Of a stretch of 64,000 bases of DNA, positions 10,335 through 19,831 are shown one piece after another. The DNA is from Symbiodinium natans (lineage: Eukaryota > Sar > Dinophyceae > Suessiales > Symbiodiniaceae), in NCBI GenBank assembly GCA_905221605.1, contig CAJNDS010000702.1:157501-221500 (forward strand), given 5' to 3'. Below the pieces are notes generated by a model, which saw only the letters and a list, made by a program, of their open reading frames with translations, searched no databases and was not told where the DNA came from. Each line of letters starts with the position of its first letter. Within the stretch, counting starts at the first letter, position 1. A program made the translations under genes and the position numbers.

Positions 10335-10384
10335 CAAGGCAGCATCTGGTTGGTGCCGCGCTGAAGGCTTGCGAGCAAGGCCGC
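10335..10384 (+). CDS. PPR-like fragment (weak)
   Basis: LVGAALKACEQGR before a TGA matches the AAISACE.G core of PPR helix A. Short and unflanked. Confidence 0.2.
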
Positions 10385-10550
10385 TGATATATCTGGGGTC
10401 TCAGTCCTTGATCGGTAGATTTTCCTGTGAGCTGCAGTTGAGATCTGCGAAGTCTTCGGCCGTGGCCAGGATTCGGCTGGATTGGTCACTGCGTTGTAGG
10501 CATCACATCCCAGCAAGTTCGCCCGCTTCCCCTTATCCCAGCTCCTCAGC

Positions 10551-10684
10551 CGCGAGGTGCGAAGTGGCAGGCAGCGCTATCTTTGCTTGCTGCTGTGAAC
10601 GATGTGGCCAACTACACCGCCGTACCTCGGTCTGTTTCCCTCGAGACGTACACTCTGAAGAAGCTCATTCTTCCGGGAAGGTAA
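10551..10684 (+). CDS. PPR-motif exon-like fragment
   Basis: After a pyrimidine-rich run ending CCTCAG the frame reads RGAKWQAALSLLAAVNDVAN and then YTAVPRSVS, to a TAA at 10682. This is a full PPR helix B (KWQAALSLLA) followed by the start of the next helix A (VANYTAV). One of the better single repeats. It has no heptamer block beside it, but a family 2 foldback element lies 270 bases to the right. Confidence 0.45.
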
Positions 10685-10952
10685 ACTTGTATCTCGATGC
10701 CAGGCGAGCTGGTAGCCCCATGTCAGTTCTGACCCGGTTCCTACACCGACCATGTCGTCGCGTCACCTCCACAGAGATTTTCTCACCGAAATGTTTCGTG
10801 TGTAAGCATAAAGTAAAGCTTCCCAGAGTCCTGCTCCCCGGACAAAGTATTTCCGAGGCCATGCGCGCCTGCGTGTCCCGGACGAGAAGAGTTCCTAGCT
10901 GAGTTTTGCTCTTCTGAAGCGTTTTGCCGGCAATGCAATGCCTTGGCATGCC

Positions 10953-11073
10953 TATTTGGAGGTTCATGGTACTTTGAACCAATTATAACTGTACTTAGAG
11001 CTGCACTGAAAACCAGATTAGTGGGTTCTAAGTACAGTTCTAATTGGTAGTAAGTACCCTGAACCTCCAAGTA
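10953..11073. mobile_element. Foldback MITE-like element, family 2, copy 2
   Basis: TATTTGGAGGTTCATGGTAC and, further in, CCAATTATAACTGTACTTAG are mirrored by CTAAGTACAGTTCTAATTGG and GTACCCTGAACCTCCAAGTA. The arms are about 48 bases each around a 25-base centre. Same termini as the 70-base copy at 7041-7110, which looks like an internal deletion derivative. No matching flanking duplication is evident here. Confidence 0.75.
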
Positions 11074-11079
11074 CCCATC

Positions 11080-11222
11080 TTGCTGGGCCATCCGAGGCAG
11101 CGGCCACGCGCTGGGATGTGTCGTTGGCGCTGCTGGCGGATCTGGTGCCGTCGGATGGGCTGCGCCTTGACACGGTTGCCGCTGGGCAGCGCGAGGAAGA
11201 AGGACGTGATGGTTCTGAGTAA
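11080..11222 (+). CDS. PPR-motif exon-like fragment
   Basis: Starts within 20 bases of the right end of the foldback element. The frame from 11091 to TAA 11220 reads SEAAATRWDVSLALLADLVP followed by SDGLRLDTVAAG. It matches PPR helix A remnant, RW..ALALLA.L, and the .L..D.V turn. Confidence 0.45.
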
Positions 11223-11378
11223 GCAGTCCTGTAAGCTTTGTTGGGTCCGAAACTTCAGAGTCGCAAGCCCCCGCCGAAGCCCTGGATGCCTGAGCTTTCC
11301 GGGAAGTTCGACGGCATTCCGAGTCGAGGTTACTTCCGAAGTTGCAATCCTTCTGCCATCTCCAGCTCTCTGAACTGA

Positions 11379-11490
11379 TGTGAACTCAGAGACCTGCAGA
11401 CATGCGATTCCGAGGCCGTCAATGCTGCCATCGCGGCAGCGGCACAGGGCGTTCAGTGGACAGTGGCCGGATTACAGCTGGCACGGCTTT
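11379..11490 (+). CDS. PPR-motif exon-like fragment
   Basis: After an in-frame TGA the frame reads LQTCDSEAVNAAIAAAAQGV and QWTVAGLQLARLS. AVNAAIAAAAQGVQW is PPR helix A. The same frame continues to 11711, into the next heptamer block, which argues that the true exon end lies earlier. Confidence 0.4.
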
Positions 11491-11702
11491 CTTTCAAGGG
11501 GTTGGCTGACAACTTTCTTCTTGCCTTTCCTGGCTCTTTCCAAAACATCTCTGGTGTATGTTGGTGTGCAAGTACTGGAAAAACACGGGACCGAGTCATG
11601 CCAGGCGCCTTTCATTCGCTTTCCCTTTCCCTCTTTTTGAAGCACCTTCACAAGAGAATTTTTACTAGCCGAAAAGGACGGAGCGCGAAAAAGAGCCCCA
11701 AA

Positions 11703-11787
11703 AACCCCTAAACCCTAAACCCTAAACCCTAAACCCTAAACCCTAAACCCTAAACCCCAAACCCCAAAACCCCAAAACCCTAAACCC
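11703..11787. repeat. Telomere-type block (CCCTAAA)n
   Basis: Eleven C-strand heptamers, passing through CCCCAAA variants into the homopolymer run at 11789. Confidence 0.95.
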
Positions 11788-11788
11788 A

Positions 11789-11793
11789 CCCCC

Positions 11794-11824
<31 letters not shown>

Positions 11825-11826
11825 AA
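11789..11826. repeat. Poly-C (26) joined to poly-A (12)
   Basis: Homopolymers lie directly between a CCCTAAA block and a PPR-like piece. The other side of that piece has a poly-G run of 12 (11940-11951). Lengths this extreme are prone to sequencing error. Confidence 0.9.
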
Positions 11827-11939
11827 GGGCGCGTCCCCCAAAGGGCATCCTAAAAGGCCGCCTTAGCCCTCTGGGCCGAGCTTCCCTCCCTGCACCTGGG
11901 CGCCTCTGCGGCGACGCACGGCGCGGCGCTGGCCCGCCG
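11827..11939 (+). CDS. PPR-motif exon-like fragment inside an inverted heptamer/homopolymer pair
   Basis: 113 bases bounded by poly-C/A on the left and poly-G on the right, then by (CCCTAAA)n and (TTTAGGG)n. The frame reads AALALWAELPSLHLGASAAT followed by HGAALARR, which is PPR helix B, turn and next helix A (ALALL.EL..L.L.P...TYGAAI). Almost exactly one 35-residue repeat. Confidence 0.45.
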
Positions 11940-11955
11940 GGGGGGGGGGGGATGC

Positions 11956-11975
11956 GTTTAGGGTTTAGGGTTTTT
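11956..11975. repeat. Telomere-type block (TTTAGGG)n, short
   Basis: Three G-strand heptamers right of poly-G, followed by the GA tract. Confidence 0.85.
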
Positions 11976-11984
11976 AAGGAAAAA

Positions 11985-12021
11985 GAGAGAGAGAGAGAGA
12001 GAGAGAGCGAGAGCGAGAGGG
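11985..12021. repeat. (GA)n microsatellite
   Basis: AGAGAGAGAG run passing into GAGCGAGAGC. Confidence 0.9.
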
Positions 12022-12158
12022 AGCGCCCTTTGCACAAGGCCATGTGCAGAGCTTTCGCACATGTATCGACTCGGCTTTTTGCTCACGAGGGAGTGCTCCA
12101 ACACGGGAATTGCCATGGAATTTCGTGCGCTCTTGCTTCTTTTCTCCTACTTGCCGCT

Positions 12159-12193
12159 GTGGGGGGGCTGTTGGGGGGCTGTTGGGGGGCTGT
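12159..12193. repeat. GGGGGGCTGTT minisatellite
   Basis: Three tandem units of TGGGGGGCTGT. Confidence 0.8.
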
Positions 12194-12248
12194 GGCAAGT
12201 TTCCATTCGCAACGGAAGGCTTTGAAGACCCCCAAGCCGCTCCCGGGG

Positions 12249-12290
12249 CCCTAAACCCTACACCCTACACCCTAAACCCTGACCTAAACT
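12249..12290. repeat. Telomere-type block (CCCTAAA)n, short
   Basis: Five C-strand units including CCCTACA variants. Confidence 0.8.
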
Positions 12291-12333
12291 TTTCGAGTCC
12301 CAATAACAACCTTTTTCCGACCCTGGCAGGATG

Positions 12334-12391
12334 CCCTGGGCAAGGGCCGTGCCTCGGAGAAATCGGAGGATCTGCTTGGCTTCAAATTTAT
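12334..12391 (+). CDS. PPR-like fragment inside an inverted pair (weak)
   Basis: CCTTTTTCCGACCCTGGCAG resembles a 3' splice site. The sequence around it reads RPWQDALGKGRASEKSEDLL, similar to PPR helix B (W.DAL). Enclosed by CCCTAAA and degenerate TTTAGGG repeats. Confidence 0.25.
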
Positions 12392-12452
12392 TTGGGTTTT
12401 AGGGTGTCAGGGTTTTTGGGGTTTCAGAAGATTTAGGACTTAGGGATTTGGG
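12391..12452. repeat. Degenerate telomere-type block (TTTAGGG)n
   Basis: G-strand units with many substitutions (GTGTCAGGG, TTTTTGGGG, ACTTAGGG). Confidence 0.7.
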
Positions 12453-13139
12453 ATGTGGCAGGCCTTTTGTTGGCAATGTGAAGCCTCGCAGAGCACCACT
12501 ACATGTCAATAACTTTCCCCCCCCTCCGCCTCCTCTCCGCAATTCTCACTGAATAGAAGAGCTAGCAAATGACAGAGTTTCCCATGAGCCAGCTGTGGGG
12601 AAGTCGTTTTGGGGCGTTGCTAAACCCTTCTGTAGAAATCAGCACTCTGGGTTTTGCACATGTGATTCGTTTACTATGGCTAGCAGTGACAGTACTGCTT
12701 ACCTCACCGAACTCTCAGATGACCCACCGAGTTTGACGAATGTAGCGTCAGCAGATCGGAATGGCCGAAAGACTGAAAGATGCAGCACAGGTGGCGCGGA
12801 TCGCAGGAACCAGTATACTGAACATTGCACTTCCCAGTCATCTAGAATCCAGCAGCCTCCTACAGACACTCTGAGGCCAGTGGCAACGAGCTGTGCACCT
12901 TCTCTCCCGCGTGGTGGCTGTCAGGGGCCCCCTCTCCATCCTCGCGAGACTTGGTGGCAAGATGCCCAGGCTCCCTGCTAGAGGAGCTTGCTCCTTTCCC
13001 TGAGTCCTAGCCCTACAGTGCAAGCCTGTTGCTGCAAGTGGCCCACTACTCCTTGCTTCCTGGTATGCCCCTCCCATCCTGACAATCAGCTCGTGGAACT
13101 TCACACTCTTCCCCGGCCTTCTGCCTATCCGATATTGCC
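12453..13139. other. Unassigned sequence
   Basis: Unique sequence. A frame at 12595-12981 has no family features. Nothing else seen. Confidence 0.35.
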
Positions 13140-13620
13140 ACGACATGCCGCTGCTTCACCACAGGTCTTGCTAGCTATGTGCTGCGCCGCACTTTCCCTC
13201 ATGTTTGGCAGCCTCGGCTGTGCAATGCCAAGGTACAATGCTGCTATCAGTGCCTGTGAGGGGGCTGAGCGGTGGGAGGCCTGGTGTGATGTCCTTGGTA
13301 TGCAGCCTCATGTAGTATCGGCTGCTAATTCCATGTACCGCAGTCCGCACATCTATAGCACTTCAGAGCTCTGGCAGGCCGCCTTGGCGTTGTTTGCAGA
13401 CCTCCCACAGCAGGCGCCATGCGAGGGAGAGGTAGCTATTTGTGCAAGGACTGGATTTGTCCCTGTAACTGTTGGAGCCCACGACGCTCGCTGCCACAAG
13501 CACAGGCGCTTCGCGCCAGCATCGTCACCTGCAACGCTGCCGCCAGTGCTTGTGCTGAGGGGCGGCAGTGGCAGGCTCACCAATTTATCGCTCTTCCGAG
13601 CTTGCGCCGATGGTAGTTGG
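13140..13620 (+). pseudogene. Tandem PPR repeats with a frame break
   Basis: The longest contiguous PPR-like stretch. In one frame: AMPRYNAAISACEGAERWEA (13225-13285), a following repeat boundary HVVSAANSMYRS, then STSELWQAALALFADLPQQA (13360-13420). Further on, in a different frame (the one starting near 13419), comes ASIVTCNAAASACAEGRQWQ (13520-13580). Two to three repeats lie together without heptamer blocks, and the frame change suggests decay or an intron between them. PPR proteins are organellar RNA-binding factors. It runs straight into the GCTATGC minisatellite. Confidence 0.5.
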
Positions 13621-13835
13621 TGCTATGCTGTTCGCTATCCTAGGCTATTGCTATGCTGTTCGCTATGCTGTGTTATTGCTATGCTGTGTTATTGCTATGC
13701 TGTTTGCTATGCTGTTTGCTATGCTATTGCTATGCTGGTTGCTATGCTATCGCTGTGCTATTGCTACGCAGTTGCGATGCAGTTGCGATGCATTTGCAAT
13801 GCAGTTGCTATGCAGTTGCTATGCTTCAAGATGGT
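13620..13835. repeat. Minisatellite GCTATGCTGTT / GCTATGCTATT
   Basis: About 215 bases of 5- to 11-base units (TGCTATGCTGTTTGCTATGC), shifting to GCAGTTGCGAT at the right. The Cys/Tyr/Ala/Met-rich frames are repeat artefacts. Confidence 0.9.
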
Positions 13836-14384
13836 TGTACGAAAGAAATTGTGGTTGGACTAAGGTCAGCAATATTTGGGACGGATATGAAGGTTTTCCT
13901 TTGGCGTGGTTTCTGGTGTTCGTTTGAATGGTGAGGGTAGGAAGCTGATCCAAGAAGATGGGTCTGAAACAGTTCAGTAATCATGTCGGACATGAATGAT
14001 GCGAAGCATACGGAGTACACAGTAGTGTGCGGTTTCGGTTCAGCTGCTGCAAGTTTAGCTGGAGCTGCGAAACCTTCAGCCCTTCCAACTCCCTGGCCTC
14101 AGAGTATGCCTGAGAAAGGGCCCCGGCGCAAGGACGTGACCGTCTCACCATTGTCCCGTCAGCCTTTCGACCTAATCAGTGTGTCGTTGAACTTCAGAGA
14201 GTTAAACAGAGAGCACCGGAGGGAGACGGTGAGCTCTTCCCTGCAGACTTTGGGAACATGAGGTGTGAACGAGAAAAGACCAATCCGAGCTCCGACACGT
14301 TTGAGCTCGCCATGGTTGTTGCAGGCTGCTGTCGAACTGATGCAGCGTGCCCAGGTGGGAAGCAGGGCAATGTAGGGCCTTGAA
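13836..14384. other. Unassigned sequence
   Basis: Unique sequence. I see no supported gene or repeat. Confidence 0.35.
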
Positions 14385-14488
14385 ACTCTAACCCTCAACC
14401 TTAAACCCTAAACCCTAAGGCAGTGGCCTGCACTAGAAAAGGTGCACAGGGTTGTTTTAAAAAAACCTTAAACCCTAAAACCCCGAAC
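14385..14488. repeat. Two short CCCTAAA clusters
   Basis: Clusters at 14385-14420 and 14463-14488, separated by 42 unique bases. Confidence 0.75.
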
Positions 14489-14563
14489 CGGCTGAAGTGA
14501 AGCGCATCTCCGACAATGGAAACGCTCGCCCAGGAAACGTCTATAAACATGATCAAAGCATGT

Positions 14564-14660
14564 GTGGGTTTCCGAAAAAAGGGGGGGGAACCCGTTTGGG
14601 GGATCCCCTTAACTGGATTCTCTTCTAATTGGGGTATGGGTACCCTGGTTTGGGAAATAC
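14564..14660. mobile_element. Possible degenerate family 1-like foldback
   Basis: GGGTTTCCGAAAAAAGGGGG on the left and TACCCTGGTTTGGGAAATAC on the right recall the termini of the 43442 element, but the conserved core is not present. Low confidence. Confidence 0.25.
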
Positions 14661-14805
14661 GCATATCTTGAACACCTGCAGCTGGAGCATGTTTGTTTAC
14701 CTGTCCAAGCCTCTGACAAGCCTACAGCGTTGATATGGATTTCGGGTTCAGGCTTGATGTCCGGGTTGAGGCGAAAACTTGAGTTTCGTGGATATTGTTG
14801 TGCAG

Positions 14806-14892
14806 GCAGACTCCCTGCAAAATACCCTCGTGACTTACAATGCGTGCATCAGCGCCTGTCAGCAGCTCGTCAGTTGGTGTTGGAAACCGTAA
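14806..14892 (+). CDS. PPR-motif exon-like fragment
   Basis: After TTGTGCAG the frame reads ADSLQNTLVTYNACISACQQ and LVSWCWKP to a TAA. LVTYNACISACQQ is a near-perfect PPR helix A. One repeat boundary, + strand. Confidence 0.5.
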   Translation, partial: ADSLQNTLVTYNACISACQQLVSWCWKP

Positions 14893-14982
14893 AGCACCTA
14901 AACCCACGAACGGGGCGCTGGGCGTAGACACATCGGGACTTCTCTGGGAAGATTGACCGGCTTAGAGGCCAGGTTCAGAAGT

Positions 14983-15027
14983 AAACCCTAAACCCTAAAC
15001 CCTACACCCTTAACTCTAAACCCTAAG
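14983..15027. repeat. Telomere-type block (CCCTAAA)n
   Basis: Six C-strand units, the right half degenerate (CCCTACA, CCCTTAA). Confidence 0.85.
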
Positions 15028-15579
15028 CAGTCTTGAAGCCTCCAGCTGACAAGCCTGCAGAAGCTACGGGAAGCCATGCGGTAGCACGCGTGTTGCATGA
15101 ACCGAAGCACCCTCTGTCTCGATTGGTCGATGCTCCCGCAACACTTGTACGAAACTTCGAAAGCTTCCGACTTCTCCGACTTCTCGAAGCCCAAATCGTT
15201 TCCAATCCCCGTGTCCTGAGGCGCGCCGCCCAGTGGCCTGGGGCTTTAGCCTTGTTGTGCGGAATGAGTGCTGAATACTTGGAAGGCAGGTCGTTGGGGT
15301 GTACCATGGCATGTACTCTTTAGGGGGGAGGTCATGTGGGGGGTTCATAAGTTGAGAGGGTTGCCGTTGAAGGCTTGAGGTTTATTTCGGGATTCCGTTC
15401 TAGGGTTTTCCAGGGTTTGCCATTTTGAGCCCCCTGGCGAGAAAAGTTTCCGGAGCTGCGCTGTGCGAGTCGGCCGGCTGTAGTCCACCGCAAGCATGGA
15501 CAGCACTTAAGCAAGCAGAGGATTTGGCAGGGCCTCTTGGAGTAGTTGCCCAGGCGCTGTGGTTTCAAAACCCACCCTC
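15028..15579. other. Unassigned sequence
   Basis: Unique sequence with overlapping short frames on both strands. No family recognised. Confidence 0.35.
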
Positions 15580-15746
15580 AACCCCGAGCCCAGAGCCCTA
15601 AGCGCCTTAAAACTCGAAGCCCTCCCTAAACCCTAAACCCTAAACCCTAAACCCTAAACCCTACATCCTAAACCCTAAGCCCTAAACCCTAAACCCTAAA
15701 CCCTAAACCCTAAACCCTAAACCCTAAACCCTAAACCCTAAACTCT
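15580..15746. repeat. Telomere-type block (CCCTAAA)n
   Basis: Degenerate to 15625, then 17 nearly perfect heptamers. Left partner of the pair closing at 15853. Confidence 0.95.
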
Positions 15747-15753
15747 CTTCCAG

Positions 15754-15853
15754 AGGTGACGTCTTGTCAATCAGCGGCGCCTTGGAAGCCAGCGGCCGCC
15801 GCTGGCCGTGCCTCGCTGAAAGGATGGAGAAAGGTCATAGGATCAGGGTGTAG
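15754..15853 (+). CDS. PPR-motif exon-like fragment inside an inverted heptamer pair
   Basis: CTCTCTTCCAG directly after the CCCTAAA block is a good 3' splice site. From there the frame reads GDVLSISGALEASGRRWPCL and AERMEKG to a TAG at 15851. It fits DV.SY..AL.A..RRW..LAERM. Only 107 bases separate the two heptamer blocks, so the enclosed piece is one repeat. Confidence 0.45.
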
Positions 15854-16022
15854 AGGGTTTAGGGTTTAGGGTTTAGGGTTTATAGGGTTTATAGGGTTTA
15901 TAGGGTTTATAGGGGTTATAGGGTTTTTTGGGTTTATAGGGTTTATAGGGTTTATAGGGTTTATCGGGTTTATAGGGTTTATAGGGTTTAGGGTTGAGGG
16001 TTTAGGGTTTAGGGTTTAGGGG
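15853..16022. repeat. Variant telomere-type block (TTTATAGGG)n
   Basis: Four TTTAGGG units, then about 12 TTTATAGGG units, then TTTAGGG again. The inverse of the variant expanded at 8236-8510. Confidence 0.95.
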
Positions 16023-16822
16023 GAGAGAAGGTCATCGAGTCAGAGAGGAGGCCGTGGAGAGGGCCATATGGCGTTTGCGACCTGCATGGGAACCGGGTCC
16101 TCTGAAAAGATCTGGACTTTTGAGCAGAGGGTCCCTGGCTTACAAGCAGCCGGTGGCCTGCTTCCACTATTCCTCCCTGGCCTGCTGTTACACAACCCCT
16201 AAGCCCCAAACCCTGAGCCCTGCACCCGAAGCGCTAAGAAACCTGTTCATGGGTAGCTGTATAGTCTTCGAATCCCGTCTGCTTTAGAGCAAGCCACTTC
16301 TGTTTCTTCGGGTTTGCGAAAGGTCAGCATCGGCCCATTTCCTTGGTGCTAGACATACTCTCAGTAATTGCTTGCTGAGGAAGGGTTTTCAATCAATGCC
16401 CAAGATCAATCCTTCAGGACTGCGCTGTTGCTCCTCAGTGATGCTTCGGCGATGGACGTTGAGGCAAAGCCATTGCGTTCTCTTGCCATCCTCACTGTGG
16501 CAGCCTCTAGCTGGCCGGGCATGTTCGTAGACAAGTGAGGCAGGCGAGAGCAATGACATCAGTTGCATTCAGTCAATTCCTGCTCCCACGAACTGTTCGC
16601 TGCACTTTCGTAACGGAGGTTGATGTGCTCGCCTACGTCTCTGCACTCAACGAACCTGGGAAGCATCGCTGAACCCTTGAGAAATCCTCAACTCGGTTAG
16701 CCTTAGAAGGCCAGGCCAAGCCAAGAAGTAGTCGTATGAGTCGCTGAAGTCCTTCGAGTACTTTAGGTAGCAGAGCAGTACAGGTAGTCAGTAGTATTGG
16801 CATCTGTTCTACATATCACTGA
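16023..16822. other. Unassigned; degenerate CCCTAAA-like remnant at 16196-16222
   Basis: Unique sequence apart from a short CCCCTAAGCCCCAAACCC run. No supported gene. Confidence 0.35.
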
Positions 16823-17089
16823 GGCTCTGGAGACTTCTGGGCAGGCATTGCAGCTGCTGCCAATGCTGGCAAGGCACTGGGCTTTGTTCGTGGCCAGGGT
16901 TCGGGGGCTTTAGGCAAGCTGGCTCAGGATCTTGGAGTTTGGCGGGGCTTCGCGAAGATTGAATTTTGGAAATCGAAGATTCTGGACCCGTGGTTTTTGC
17001 AAGAAGGCCAGCAGGTCCTTCGCTGGCTCAGGCAAGTGGAAGGGTGCTTAAGTCGGGGCAGCGAGGGCTCATGTTCTGTCCTCAACTGA
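16823..17089 (+). CDS. Unidentified exon-like frame
   Basis: 89 codons between a TGA and a TGA. Reads SGDFWAGIAAAANAGKALGF, later VWRGFAKIEFWKSKILDPWF and LQEGQQVLRWLRQVEG. The first part faintly recalls a PPR helix A; the second matches nothing I know. Balanced composition makes it look coding, but there is no start codon context or family. Confidence 0.2.
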   Translation, partial: GSGDFWAGIAAAANAGKALGFVRGQGSGALGKLAQDLGVWRGFAKIEFWKSKILDPWFLQEGQQVLRWLRQVEGCLSRGSEGSCSVLN

Positions 17090-17490
17090 TCCCTGAGCGA
17101 ACTGTTAAAGAGCTCTCCGCAAAGCGCCGAAGCCCAAGCTGCCAGGCTGGAATACCGTGGGCTTCGCGGCCAAGGCGTGCAATGCCATGATGTCATTGTT
17201 CAGGGTGAGGATGGTAGTCCAACCCTTGCAAAAAATCTTCCGCTGTTTCGCAGGTGGCCTTGTCACATTCCTCCGACCTCGTTCTGCGCAGTGAGAGATC
17301 GAGCTGCACTAGCCGCATCGGTAGACTTCCGTGGCCAACTTGCCCTTGCTGACCCACAGTGGCTTCTAGCGTTGAATGCTTAGCTTGCCCCTTTCATGTC
17401 TGTGCGGGTGCCACCATCATTGTCTGCCAAGGACGCGCCCGGATCACCGGCTCTCCAACGGTCTCCGTCGCGGAGGTGCCCCGTTGGCTT

Positions 17491-18183
17491 CTAAGTGACA
17501 GGAAAGAGAAGCGGCTGCTGGTTCCCATCCTTGGTAAGGTTGCGCATGATTTCAAAATCGCTGAACGGTTGTAGCAGGTTGTAACCCTTGGCTCCAGTCC
17601 AGACTTTGTAGGGACGCGGCAGCCTGGGCTGCGGGTTGTCCATCTTTCGAGCGATTCCCGCCAGCTTTCGGAGGACATGGGGTTTGTCCCCTTCTTGCCC
17701 GACATCAGCAAGAGCGCGGACAACAACCGGATTTTGCGGTGCAGGGCTTGCAGCGACTCTGTGGAGCATTGGTGAAGCATTGTTGTGTTCTTCATGTTGG
17801 TGTTCAATGCTTGTTATAAAGCAAACCTCCGACAACCTGGTGCTTTTGCCTACTTGCTTTTGGAACGCGGTCGCGCCAGGCTTCCGCAAGCGCTTCCGAG
17901 CATTGGCGCGAAGCGCTGACCACAACCTTTGCCATGAACCTTCAATGGAGACAGCCGTGCTTCTCGTGGGCGACCTATGTTCAGAAGAGCTCCGGCCCGT
18001 CATCGCCGCGGTGCCTTTGCCCAACTTTTCCAGCAAGACTTTAGCATGCTGACAGCACTTGGAACTTGAATGTCCAAGGCCCCGTGCCATGGGACGCACA
18101 TCGCGACCGTGGTGTCCTTCAGAGCACGGCTGAAATGTTTGAGGTAAAAGGAAGATCCGTTTTCTTCTGGCATCGACATGCAT
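17491..18183 (-). CDS. Unidentified long open frame
   Basis: 231 codons on the minus strand, against the direction of the PPR pieces. The C-terminal third looks most coding-like (ADVGQEGDKPHVLRKLAGIA, PYKVWTGAKGYNLLQPFSDF). The N-terminal part is Arg/Ser/His-rich and less convincing. No domain recognised; it may be chance. Confidence 0.2.
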   Translation of the reverse strand: MHVDARRKRIFLLPQTFQPCSEGHHGRDVRPMARGLGHSSSKCCQHAKVLLEKLGKGTAAMTGRSSSEHRSPTRSTAVSIEGSWQRLWSALRANARKRLRKPGATAFQKQVGKSTRLSEVCFITSIEHQHEEHNNASPMLHRVAASPAPQNPVVVRALADVGQEGDKPHVLRKLAGIARKMDNPQPRLPRPYKVWTGAKGYNLLQPFSDFEIMRNLTKDGNQQPLLFPVT

Positions 18184-18998
18184 CTTTCACCTAGTTTCGC
18201 CGATGCAGCAGCCGCAAATTCATGTTGCTGCAGCTGCGGCGGGTGTCAGCCACCATCAGTAGCTAGTGTCCGAGATGGCGCTTGGCATACCTAGCTACTC
18301 TTCATGGACGTTGATTTTGACCGCGCTCGGTACTAGCGACTTGTGCACGCATTGCCGTGAGACATGGAACCTCATGTCCATTTGGTCCCGTGTTGTGGCC
18401 GCTTGCCGTTGCGCAGAAGCGGCGTGCCACCGGTGAGGCGTGTTGGCACGTTGTGCAGGGTTGCTGCTTGTGCTCGGCATGGTGGTGGCGCGTGAGTCAG
18501 TGGCACATGCACACAAATCTCTGACCGAACACACCAAAAACACCCAAACCGCCGGAAATGAGACCTTGGAAAAGACGAAGTGCAGCTCCTCTAGAACCAG
18601 CGCCAGTTCAAGCCCTTGTCTTACTTCCTTGCAGCCCCTGGAGAAGCCAAGCGAGCCCGGAACCCTCTCCCAAGCCCATGCAAGAACCCCAGAGAGCCTG
18701 AAGATGCCGGTGCCCTGCCAAGCTTGGCAGGAGCCCTGGGCTTCCGGAGAGATGGCCGGATCAGATGTCATAGCGCCGCTTGCTTCTGGTCCAGATTTTG
18801 CGGAGCGTCTTTGGAGCAGCTTCGGGTGAGGGCTTTAAGGATGATCGCTGCGCTATAGCTCGGTCTGTCTCACTCTCTCTCTCTCTCTCGCGATGGTAAG
18901 GGTCCTGCAAACTCACCAGGTACAACCGAGAGATCACAGCCTTTGCCAAGGAGGCACGTGGCCCTGTCCCAGCCAACCACGCATCTCAGCATCTCAGC
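18184..18998. other. Unassigned; (CT)n at 18868-18890
   Basis: Unique sequence except a 23-base CT run. Open frames of up to about 158 codons on either strand have no recognisable features. Confidence 0.35.
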
Positions 18999-19127
18999 AT
19001 CTCTGCTCTGCTGGAGGTGCAGTGGCAGGAAGCCTTGCGCAAGCTGGCAGAGCTTCCGAAGAGCTTGATGCAGCCGAGCACTGTTTCATACAATGCGACC
19101 ATGCCGCCTGGCCGCTGTTGGCCCTAG
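18999..19127 (+). CDS. PPR-motif exon-like fragment
   Basis: The frame ending at TAG 19125 reads LLEVQWQEALRKLAELPKSL and MQPSTVSYNATM. This is a full helix B (QWQEALRKLAEL), the turn, and the next helix A (TVSYNATM). One of the clearest repeats in the window. No heptamer block within 400 bases on either side. Confidence 0.5.
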   Translation: MSALLEVQWQEALRKLAELPKSLMQPSTVSYNATMPPGRCWP

Positions 19128-19611
19128 CTACTAATGTTTTTATCAAACATGCTAATATTATTGTTTTATAATGCATGTTTTACGAATGTTTTATAAAAGA
19201 TTGACAGTTCTACACCCGGTCGAGTTGTCAGATGTCTCAGGTTCGCCTTTGAGCTAAGGAAGGCCTGCCAAGGGGCAGCGGAATGGAAGCTCGCGCTGGC
19301 TCTGCTGTCAGAGCTTCTTCGAGGTCAGCAACGAAACGGACATATTTGTTGTTCGTCATGTCAGTATAGGTTTCACGGTTTGCTTGAGCTCCTCCGGAGT
19401 TTCCAGGTGAACTGCAAGCCACGCAGATCTCGTTCGGCAGCCTGGCTTTGGCAGGTGTCCCCCAATCACTCAGCGGACCGACGCAAATCCCTTGAAGCCG
19501 GAGCTTGGACAGGCCGCATGACCCCAGCCATGACCACAAGGGACATCTGAACCTTGCACCTTGCACCACCCCAAAAGCCCAGAACTCGAGCATTCTCGAA
19601 GTCGAACCTGA
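19128..19611. other. Unassigned sequence
   Basis: Includes an AT-rich TTTTATAATGC patch near 19135-19200. No supported gene. Confidence 0.35.
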
Positions 19612-19677
19612 ACCCTAAACCCTAAACCCTAAACCCTAAACCCTAAACCCTAAACCCTAAACCCTAAACCCTAAACC
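19612..19677. repeat. Telomere-type block (CCCTAAA)n
   Basis: Nine perfect C-strand heptamers, 35 bases left of a PPR-like piece. Confidence 0.95.
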
Positions 19678-19711
19678 ACGAAGCGCCAAAGCGCTCCCAG
19701 ACAGCACCTCA

Positions 19712-19831
19712 AGAGAAGGTACAGCGATCAGTGCCTGCGATGGTTCCTCGTGGGCGCAGGCGCTGCGGCTGCTGGGAAGCCTTGCGGAGACCAACCTGGA
19801 GATGGGCCCGTGTTGGGAGGTTTCTTCATAG
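19712..19831 (+). CDS. PPR-motif exon-like fragment
   Basis: After AGAGAAGGTACAG the frame reads TAISACDGSSWAQALRLLGS and LAETNLEMGP to a TAG at 19829. Complete PPR repeat: AISACD, SWAQALRLL, then a turn. Possible donor TTGGGAGGTTTC near the end. Confidence 0.5.
   Translation, partial: REGTAISACDGSSWAQALRLLGSLAETNLEMGPCWEVSS

Noticed and set aside
10430-10516. Minus-strand PPR motif (AYNAVTNPAESW)
   Set aside because: Only YNAV and a distant W fit; it would be the sole minus-strand case.
10225-10902. 225-codon protein gene
   Set aside because: The recognisable PPR helix at 10551-10684 is in a different frame, so this frame is probably chance.
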